From Lysobacterales bacterium (GTDB lineage Bacteria; Pseudomonadota; Gammaproteobacteria; Xanthomonadales; Rhodanobacteraceae), in contig JAAFHE010000176.1 in assembly GCA_013298265.1 (NCBI GenBank), positions 1 to 7,409 on the forward strand: a stretch of 7,409 nucleotides of DNA, read 5' to 3'. The position numbers and the translations under genes were made by a program. The notes beneath the pieces were generated by a model. That model made no database searches, was not told the DNA's origin, and saw only the letters and a program-made list of their open reading frames with translations. This document shows, piece by piece, positions 7,388 to 7,409 of the stretch (position 1 is its first letter; the number at the start of each line of letters is the position of its first letter).

Positions 7388-7409
7388 TTTCACGGCCTTT
7401 GCAAGTTGG

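Noticed and set aside
7184..7393. 69-codon minus-strand open frame across the palindrome and the kdpB start.
   Set aside because: It reads through the inverted repeat and overlaps the conserved KdpB N-terminus out of frame; its sequence resembles no KdpA or KdpF C-terminus.

Overview
The window is a GC-rich bacterial chromosomal segment. It carries most of a high-affinity potassium uptake (kdp) locus on the minus strand and one CHAD-domain gene on the plus strand. The gene set, the protein sequences (full-length KdpD with KdpE, close to the Escherichia coli family pattern) and the base composition point to a gammaproteobacterium. A member of the Xanthomonadales/Lysobacterales is my best guess, but this is inference from general resemblance, not a search.

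Layout from left to right. (1) 37-888, plus strand: a stand-alone CHAD protein, predicted to bind polyphosphate. Its reading frame stays open to the window edge, and its GTG start overlaps a TGA stop in another frame, so a coupled upstream gene is possible. (2) 889-1059: a convergent intergenic region with a short hairpin just after the CHAD stop and a striking heptamer tandem repeat (about 1003-1051) that is C/T-rich on the plus strand and ends six bases before the kdpE stop codon. (3) 1060-1752 kdpE, 1813-4518 kdpD, 4625-5233 kdpC and 5253-7298 kdpB, all minus strand, transcribed in the order kdpB-kdpC-kdpD-kdpE. (4) 7299-7409: non-coding, with a perfect 12-bp inverted repeat. kdpA should lie further upstream of kdpB, beyond the right edge, and is not visible here.

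How the genes work together: KdpB (P-type ATPase subunit) and KdpC (accessory subunit) join KdpA (potassium channel-like subunit) and usually the small KdpF in the inner-membrane KdpFABC pump, which scavenges K+ when it is scarce. KdpD senses K+ limitation and osmotic or ionic conditions and phosphorylates KdpE, which activates the kdp promoter. That promoter is expected upstream of kdpA/kdpF, outside the window. All catalytic motifs I looked for are intact, so the system looks functional.

I see no previously undescribed system. The parts that deserve a second look are non-coding: the heptamer repeat with Rho-loading character, the large hairpin between kdpC and kdpD, and the unusually long kdpA-kdpB spacer with its perfect palindrome. 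No tRNA, rRNA, CRISPR array, insertion sequence or transposase gene was seen.
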